Positions 57,577-64,000 of a DNA stretch of 64,000 nt are shown here, one piece after another. Below the pieces are notes generated by a model. The model was not told the DNA's origin. It saw nothing but the letters and a program-made list of their open reading frames with translations, and did no database searches. Each line of letters starts with the position of its first letter. The stretch's first letter is position 1. Origin of the DNA: Thunnus maccoyii (lineage: Eukaryota; Chordata; Actinopteri; Scombriformes; Scombridae); the NCBI RefSeq assembly GCF_910596095.1, contig NC_056552.1, forward strand, positions 9,033,111 through 9,097,110, in the 5' to 3' direction. A program made the position numbers and the translations under genes.

Positions 57577-60500
57577 TGTATAGCACCTTTCATACAAAAA
57601 ACAAAACAAAAAAACAGGTAAAAGTGCTTTACAACAAAAGAAATTACATGCACCCAGTGCCTTACATCAAAAAAAACATAAAAGACATAAAATGAACATA
57701 AAAACAAGTAAATGTACATAATATGGAATGAAACCCCTTTGATAATGTAAACAAACATAAGATAAAATAATGAAAATACGATACATAGAATGTTTACTTC
57801 AGTGGTGGTAATTTGAGACAATACGCGAAAACTCAGAAGTATTCACCATGTGTACACAATCTGTAAATCAGTGCCTAGATCTCATAGATCGGGCACAACC
57901 TGAAGCTGCCCTGGGGGAAAAAAACACCTGTAATGGTGCTGTGGGGTTAAATAACAGACACCACAGTCTTTTTTCTCAAACCTACCAATTACAGATGTCA
58001 GCACTCATGTAACATAAGATGGAAAATAAAATACATGGAATGTTTACTTCAGTGGTGGTAATTTGAGATAATACGTGAAAACTCAGAGGTATTCACCATG
58101 TGTACACAATCTATAAATCGGCGCCTAGGTCTCTGAAGCCATAAGCATAACAGAACCTCCCTTTTCCCAACAGACACAGACTCACCACCGGTCCTGATTA
58201 AGCGAAATAAGCTTCTTTCAGCTTACCACAGAACGTCTTCCCGCAGGTTTAACCTCACTGTGGGTCTTAACTGTGCTGTGGATTTAAAAACACATATCAC
58301 AGTCTTTTTTCTCAAACCTACCAACCACTAACCTCAGCACTCATGTAACATAAGATGGAAAATAAAACCCACCTGATAATAAAATAATAGAGAATAAAAT
58401 AAAGAGACCTAGAGTACATAACATAAGATGGAAGATAGAACCCACTGACACATTAAATAAAATACATCTTGAACAATAATAAAAATAGTAAAATAAAAAC
58501 ATAGAATACATAGAATGTATAAAAATCAAGTAAAATTCAACATTTTAAAAGAAGTGCAGTAGTGCATAAGTGTGAAACAGACTGAAAGCTAGTTAAAGGC
58601 TAGAATGAAGAGATAATTTATATATTTTATATATATTTTTAGCTTTCTTTTACAAATATTTAGCAAGCTGGCTTCCCTGATATCTAGTGGTAGTGTGTTC
58701 CATAGTTTTGGGGCATATTTGACAAAGGCTGCATCCCCGATTTTCTTTTGACTTTTGCTGGGAATCTCCAATAAACCAGCGGCAGATGATTGCAGAGTTC
58801 TTGAAGGCAAATTGTTAACCAGGCAGTTAGCATAGTTAAGAAGGGAATTAGCAATGAGCCAAGAAACACAGTGATGTGCCAACAAAAGCAGGGACTGCAA
58901 GCGAGTAAACAAGGATGTAAACAATGCAGGATTTAAAATAGTCTTAAAAAAGGTTTTGCAAATGTTTTATAAGGAAGGAAATGTCCTCAAAACTCTTAAT
59001 ATAAAAACAGAAAGTAAAAGTAGCAATAGAAGTGGAGGGGTAGAAAGTCTACATCTAGATTTTTGCTTAAGGAAACAAGTATTAGCAGTAAAATGTACCC
59101 AAAGTAAAAGTACATGTACTTACTTAAGAGTAACAGGCAGAGGTGGAAAACAGTTTCCACCACTGTGTGTCTGTATCCAGAAATACGTACAGTGTAAACA
59201 ATCATGCTTTGATCGAAGGCAAATCTGTTGACTGTTGTACTGGTGACTGTCTGGTTGATTAACAGCCACTCGTTCTGAGTCATCAAGCCATGAGACCACG
59301 CTGTGGCCGTTGAAGCACCGAGTTGAGTATGAAGATCCAATTCCTCAACTGAGATGGGAAATAAAATAAAACAGTAAAGCCTGTTAGCAGGTCAACAAGG
59401 AAGTAACAAATAAATAACTTAGATGAAAGTATAGACCAAATAGAAACTTTTAAACATAACAAGTCACAACCTCACCATTGTGAACGACAGACTTGAACGA
59501 GAGGTTACAGGTCTGAATGTCGAAGGGGAATTCGTGAACTTGCATCCTGCAGGTGCTTACTAACACCACATGGTCCCTACATTCAATGATACCATTAGAT
59601 TCAATAGTGAGATAAGGACTTGGAGGGGTCTTGTCCTTTTCTGTCCTGTATGAGAACAAACACACACACACACATACATGCGCATTATGGCAAACGCTTA
59701 TGCTTCAAAAAAAATTTCACATACCATATGATTATACTATAAAATGTAACTTAATCTACAGAATGAGGGAATTAACTATCTCTAATTTACCTTCATGTTT
59801 CTTTAAATATAGAAGACATGTTCCACACTGTGTGACAATATCATATATCTGCTTGTTCCAACATTTAGTAAATATTTTGAACATATTAAAATATGCTTAT
59901 TGGATATCTACAGTTGGTAATGGAAGAAATACAGGGGATAAGGGAATATATTTGCATTTAAGAAGAACCTTGAATTAAATTACACTGTATTTCTTTTTTA
60001 ATTACTTATGTGCAAAAAATGCATTTAAGAAAATATTGACAGCTGATGTGCAATCTTTGGAAAGTTTAACTGCAGTCACTAGAGTCTGATTCATCCGGAC
60101 TAAACAATGCAGGTTTGAAAATGCCTTAAAGGTGGTGTCTGAAGGTGATGCAGGTAACTGAACCTTCTGACAAGGGTTGTAGAGTACAATGTCTGCTTAA
60201 ATGGAATATAACAGCCAATCACAGGATGAATACGTGGTGTTTGTAAAAGATTGTTTTTTCGCCCAAAAACAGCCGAGTAGGGAACTTTGCTAAAGTAACT
60301 TGGTTTTTCAGTGCCCAAATCACCCGAGACATGATTGGTGCAGTGTGGACCATGAGTTTCATGTTCATTGAGACTAACATTAGTATATCTGAAAGGGCCA
60401 GTAACTGTTGTATTGGCTGTTTTTGCTGCTGCTGCTGCTTCGCTGCTGTCTGTTTCTGTCACAACTGCAGCTGGAGTTGCTGCAGCCTCCTGGTCTGCCT

Positions 60501-63500
60501 CTGAAGGTTAGTTTTTTTGTTGTTGTTTTTTTTCTTTTTCGATTTTCAAAATCCAAGCACTTGGATCCATTTTTTAAGTTTTTTTTTGGCGCTAGCTGCT
60601 AGCTTCACTATCTGTAGGTTATCTGCCTACATCCTCAGACTCAATGAGCTCCAACCTTATGCAGTCATGGACTGTTGAAAATACTATACATATATTATTG
60701 TATATAAACTCTCTAAACTATAATAAACTGCTCTGTCACCAATTACTGTTGTGAGTGTATGTGGATCTGTAAGTGTGAGTGGATACTCACATCTCTTCAA
60801 TAGTGAGATCTGGCTTCCACAAAATGTCAGCAGGAACTATTATACGCTCAAGTCCACAAAAGTCATCTGGATTCCATGTAATGTGTTCATTCTTCCAGCT
60901 CTACACAGAAAAACAGGAAATCAGAAAGTAAGGACAAGGGATAATGTTAAAAGAATTTCTTCGTACTGACCATTAAACAATAGAGACCAGAGCCGAAGTA
61001 TCAAAATTTAACAGAATTTATTTTCTTGTACAAGAAGGAGCGTTTCACAATGCAACACACAGGATGAGGTTACAAAGAAAAAGGCTCCTCGAGGACCGCC
61101 TACAACAAGTTTTTATACACCTTAAGTGGGCGTTACAGTTCTTTTCTTAATCTATCAAATATAGACTATAGATAACGTCATGTCTATTTTCAGTTCTCCT
61201 GTCCAGGAGCCATCTTGCCCAACTGACCCCCAGATTACATGTCTCATCCTGTCTCCAACGAATTTTAAATTGAAAATATGATATATTACAAATATAATGC
61301 TGAACTTTCTTTAACCTCAGCTGATGAGTCTGCTGATGTTGCAGAGTTCGCAGTACAAGACAGGAACAATTCATCATGATCTAGGTAAAACAGTAACACT
61401 CATACACAGTGTAATCATAATTTTTATAACAGATAAAATAAATGAGTGAGAGAAACAAAGAATGAATGAAAAGCAGCAATTTAAAGGAAATAATTAGAGG
61501 TTCTGCTAAAGTTCAGTCAGTATTGTTCAGTCTTCCTCAGCGAGAACTCACCGTAAAAATCCAAACGTAAGGAATGAAGGTCTGGTCAGTCTCTTTCTAC
61601 GAACAAAGAAATACAGAGTATCTGAAAATCTTCCCAGCGGCACAATTAACATAGCTGACCATACATCATAGGACATACACTGTTAATGTAAATTACAACA
61701 AGTTCACACACATCAGACTTCATATCGCATATTTTTGAGGAATCAAATTTGTTACTTTAGCAATTGGAAATGTTTAGGCATTTGGATCCAGATCTGCAAT
61801 CTGACAATCAGCATGTTTACAGACAATCATGCTGATAGGCTTCAGGTGCTACTTTTTCCAGACAGGTTGCTATAATAAGTATGCTATGAGTGTCACACAG
61901 GTAACAAACACAATTGCTTGACACACCCAGTAATCACATAGTGATTACAATCAATTCCTCCCAAACCCACCCTGTTTCCATTTGCTGTGGTTGCAGCTTA
62001 TGGCCACAAAATAGCATTTAATTATAACAATAATGTGATTCCCTGGATCTGACATTATCAGCTCAAATCAGTTACTGCGTCCAAGATCACAGCATCTGTG
62101 CATGCTGACATGATAAAATATGTTATCTCTGGATAGCAATACAAAGAAATGACTTTATTTTCACAAGATAATGGTAAAATTATCTTAAGATAACTGAATT
62201 TTAAAAATAATTTGTGGTAACTGTTTATTTGTGCTGGATGGAAAAAAAATGCTGGTAATGATATCAGCCTATAAGATTTGCTGTTTTCCAAGGAATCCAG
62301 CACAAAAAAAGAAGCATTTAATCAATTTTGACAGATCTCACTGCTATCAGACCAAAAAAATACCCTCCTTGGTAGAGGAAATAATAATTATCATTGAAAA
62401 ACAAAACAAAAAAAAACAAAAGAAAATTTAAGGCTTACCATATCTAGGATGGCATAGATTAGCACTTCCAGTGTTACTGTCAAAGTTGTATTGTAGTGTT
62501 TAACAGGCCGGGACATGGTGTACAGATCATTTTGACTGGACAGACTCAGGTTCAGGTGTTTAAAAAGATGCTGATAACTGCAGTTATCCTCAGAGGACGC
62601 CCCATCTACTGCAAGAATACCAAGACACATTCTCTGTCAGAGAGTTAATTCTTAGAAGGAAAGAAATGTGCTTTTAAATCAGAGCTTGTTTGTCTGAACA
62701 CCAGAGTTTCTGTTATGTGCTCTTAAAGGAAATCACCAGCATTTGTTTCTGTGGGTATAAACTGATTATAAATTCATTTTCAAACCATGGAAACTCAAAA
62801 ATATCTGCAGTCATATCCAGTGACTGTAGTCACTAAAAGGCCATTATGAGATGGGCGTTGGCAGGACTCTCATCAAATGTGAGCAATTTGCAGTCATTTA
62901 AATCCATTTCAATTTGAGATCCATCTGCTATACAATATGTTGCCCAAAAACATGTCGCTGAAATCAAACCTAACTCTCCCAAACACAATTTTGAAATCTC
63001 TTGAGTATTATCTTTTGAAAAAATTCTTTAATATAATAAATATATCCACAAAGACATAATTCAATTGTAAAACATGCCAATTTGAAAAAACTAATGAGGG
63101 TCAGTTCACTAAATTTACAATATTTTCTCAGCCATGCAGATAGTTTTGGTTTTAACTGGTTTTAAGATATTCATCTCCAAGATCTTTGCCTCAACCCTAA
63201 AACAATGGAGGTGATGTGATTTTGTTTGTGGTGATCACTGAACTGTAAAGTAAAATGTCAATTTAAAAAATCAACAGCAGTGTCTACGTGAATCGCGTCC
63301 CCTGTACTCTAGATTATCCACATGTCACACAGTGAAAAGTTTGCAGGATAACATTTTTGGAAAAGAGATGCTGCTATAATTTTTTTTTTTTAAATTTCAC
63401 ACTGTGAGAATCATACACAAAAATCCCATTCACCCCCATGGAATTGAGGATTATAACAGAAATGTAACAAATCACAGAAATGATCGGGGAATTATAAATT

Positions 63501-63608
63501 TAGCCTTTAACCAAACAGCATGACATTTCTTAGTGTAAATCTGCATGTATCACCAAATTGTCCCAACTTACCTGCAAGGAGGAGCAGAAAGAAACCTGCA
63601 AGCATCAT
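52210..63608 (-). CDS. 5-HT3-type Cys-loop receptor channel subunit
   Basis: Plasma-membrane pentameric ligand-gated channel subunit. Ten exons in reading order: 63608-63572, 62608-62439, 61596-61552, 60900-60791, 59645-59476, 59348-59191, 57452-57242, 56475-56320, 55644-55574, 52443-52210; 1362 nt, 453 aa. MMLAGFFLLLLA is a signal peptide. The Cys-loop is CRMQVHEFPFDIQTC (13 residues between cysteines). M1 is RSILYIVNFLLPIMFFLCLD; M2 runs from GGEKLSFKVTVLLAVTVMQL to ILNEILP; M3 is VYCMGVFSLMLLSLLETIVV; M4 is RVFFIFYIIAASLFLVIIFF. Glu before M2 (-1') and at 20', and Leu 9', predict a cation channel. Exon sizes (a 45-nt exon 3, 170-nt exon 5) are family-typical. The loop-B Trp is Val (LSFKSVVHN) and loop-D Arg is Phe, so serotonin may not be the ligand. 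It could be a fish 5-HT3-like paralogue or a ZACN relative. Introns hold an LTR-like block and L2 pieces. Confidence 0.88.
53411..55286 (-). mobile_element. probable solo LTR of an endogenous retrovirus-like element (receptor intron 9)
   Basis: The block reads TG...CA on the minus strand: it opens TGTTGGGCCTCAACCATGTG at 55286 and closes at 53411 (plus strand TGTTTGGTTGTTGGCAATAA). In that orientation there is a TATA-like CTATAAGTACCGGCTGCACG near 55015 and an AATAAA near 53710. That gives U3, R and U5 in a plausible order over about 1.9 kb. No gag, pol or env sequence flanks it, so it would be a solo LTR. Target-site duplication was not proven. The open frames inside have no domains. Confidence 0.4.
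53847..53899. repeat. (TG)n microsatellite
   Basis: GTGTGTGTGTATATATGTGT followed by about 30 bp of TG repeats with single interruptions. Confidence 0.9.
57531..57735. repeat. (AAT)n tract with an L2-type 3' tail (receptor intron 6)
   Basis: About 40 bp of AAT repeats are followed by TTTTGTATAGCACCTTTCAT, then GGTAAAAGTGCTTTACAAC. This is the same tail layout as at 4686 and 5787, suggesting the 3' end of a LINE or LINE-dependent SINE on the minus strand. Confidence 0.6.
57783..58445. repeat. local tandem duplication in receptor intron 6
   Basis: The stretch from ACATAGAATGTTTACTTCAG (57783) through CTCATGTAACATAAGATGGA is repeated from 58033 (ACATGGAATGTTTACTTCAG) through the same ending near 58365. 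The second unit is about 85 bp longer. A third short piece (CATAACATAAGATGGAAGAT) lies at 58418. Confidence 0.7.
58560..58930 (-). mobile_element. second LINE reverse-transcriptase C-terminal fragment
   Basis: The minus frame reads LQSLLLLAHHCVSWLIANSL, then FVKYAPKLWNTLPLDIREAS. The P-x-LWN-x-LP-x-x-IR motif is the same C-terminal tail as in the fragment at 5787-6500, but the copy is more diverged. The tandemly duplicated DNA at 57783-58445 and the tail at 57575 may be parts of the same insertion. Confidence 0.6.
60060..60510 (-). other. unidentified open frame in receptor intron 4
   Basis: A 120-codon minus frame (60462-60100) begins MTETDSSEAAAAAKTANTTV and includes GPHCTNHVSGDLGTEKPSYF. 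It contains an Ala/GCA run encoded by a CTG/CAG-type triplet repeat. No domain recognised. It could be part of a mobile-element gene or a chance frame. Confidence 0.2.
60960..61550. other. receptor intron 3, no feature recognised
   Basis: No exon or recognisable repeat in this interval; the frame at 61147-61377 has no domain. Confidence 0.35.
61600..62438. other. receptor intron 2, no feature recognised
   Basis: AT-rich intron. Frames at 62058 and 62231 lack domains. Confidence 0.35.
62609..63571. other. receptor intron 1, no feature recognised
   Basis: AT-rich intron with no exon-like segment or clear element. Confidence 0.35.
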
Positions 63609-64000
63609 GTCTGTGAGAGATCTGCACAGTTAATGAACATCTCTGTCCTCTCTGTGCTGTCTAGAAATGTTTGTAGCAGTAATATCACTGCCTCACACTA
63701 GCAGAGGGCTGGTCAGATTTAATGACCAACCCTTTTGTCTTTAATTTGTTAATTTAGTCCTATTTTTTCTCATTAGTGTGAGGATACAAACACACATAAA
63801 GGGATAATGGCGCCAGGAACTGCCAACACCCCGGACATTTGGCTGCATGTGGGCAGATCAGTTTTGCTATCATACCAATCAGTTAACTTATTGCTTCCAC
63901 TACTGTTGCCATTTAGTTTCACAATTAAAGCAGATCAATGTAGGAGCTGCATGTGAAAGAAGAAATGTCAAGCATAAACTGGCAGACTAGAATTTACATT
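63609..64000 (-). promoter_or_regulatory. receptor gene 5'UTR/promoter region
   Basis: Sequence immediately upstream of the receptor ATG to the window edge. No TATA box in a convincing position and no CpG enrichment. The assignment rests on position alone. Confidence 0.3.

Noticed and set aside
57525-57821. Frame ending in poly-Tyr
   Set aside because: Product of the AAT repeat and A-rich retroelement tail.
52210-63608. Calling the receptor ZACN or naming it htr3a/htr3b
   Set aside because: Sequence features fit the 5-HT3-like group broadly, but binding-site residues are too altered and the neighbourhood does not settle orthology.

Overview
The window looks like a teleost fish nuclear genome, most likely a spiny-rayed (percomorph) fish. 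Genes are split into short exons with GT-AG introns, and the DNA is AT-rich. The repeats are the hAT-like, Tc1-like, TTAA-flanked and L2-type fragments that litter fish genomes. No bacterial, plasmid, phage or CRISPR feature is present, and I found no rRNA or tRNA gene. Seven protein-coding genes can be rebuilt completely. For each multi-exon gene the listed exon lengths sum to a whole number of codons with compatible intron phases, which is strong internal support.

Layout. 1-3.8 kb: no intact gene; repeat relics including a BED-finger fragment of a hAT-type transposase. 4.2-9.3 kb (+): timm23, the mitochondrial presequence translocase channel protein. 10.4-14.2 kb (-): a secreted chymotrypsin/elastase-fold serine protease, tail-to-tail with timm23. 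17.0-19.6 kb (-): gprin2, one coding exon carrying a 16-copy 36-bp coding minisatellite. 23.9-28.3 kb (+): syt15, a synaptotagmin lacking calcium-binding aspartates. 29.3-33.1 kb (+): nat9, a GNAT acetyltransferase. 33-40 kb: gene-poor and rich in small transposons. 40.3-47.6 kb (-): lrrc59, a tail-anchored ER leucine-rich-repeat protein. 48-52 kb: nested mobile elements. 52.2-63.6 kb (-): a complete Cys-loop receptor subunit of the 5-HT3 type, with an LTR-like block, L2 fragments and a local duplication in its introns.

The genes do not form one pathway. From memory, TIMM23, GPRIN2 and SYT15 are also neighbours on human 10q11.22, so the first half probably preserves an ancestral vertebrate block. 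nat9 and lrrc59 have human orthologues on chromosome 17 as I recall, so a synteny break between syt15 and nat9 is plausible.

Points most worth a second look: the 5-HT3-like receptor lacks the loop-B tryptophan and loop-D arginine of serotonin-gated subunits while keeping a cation-selective pore; the protease has alanine at the S1 specificity position 189; the gprin2 minisatellite is open in several frames on both strands; syt15 has an apparent GC-AG intron. I found no convincing wholly new multi-gene system; the novelty candidates are at the level of single genes and mobile elements.
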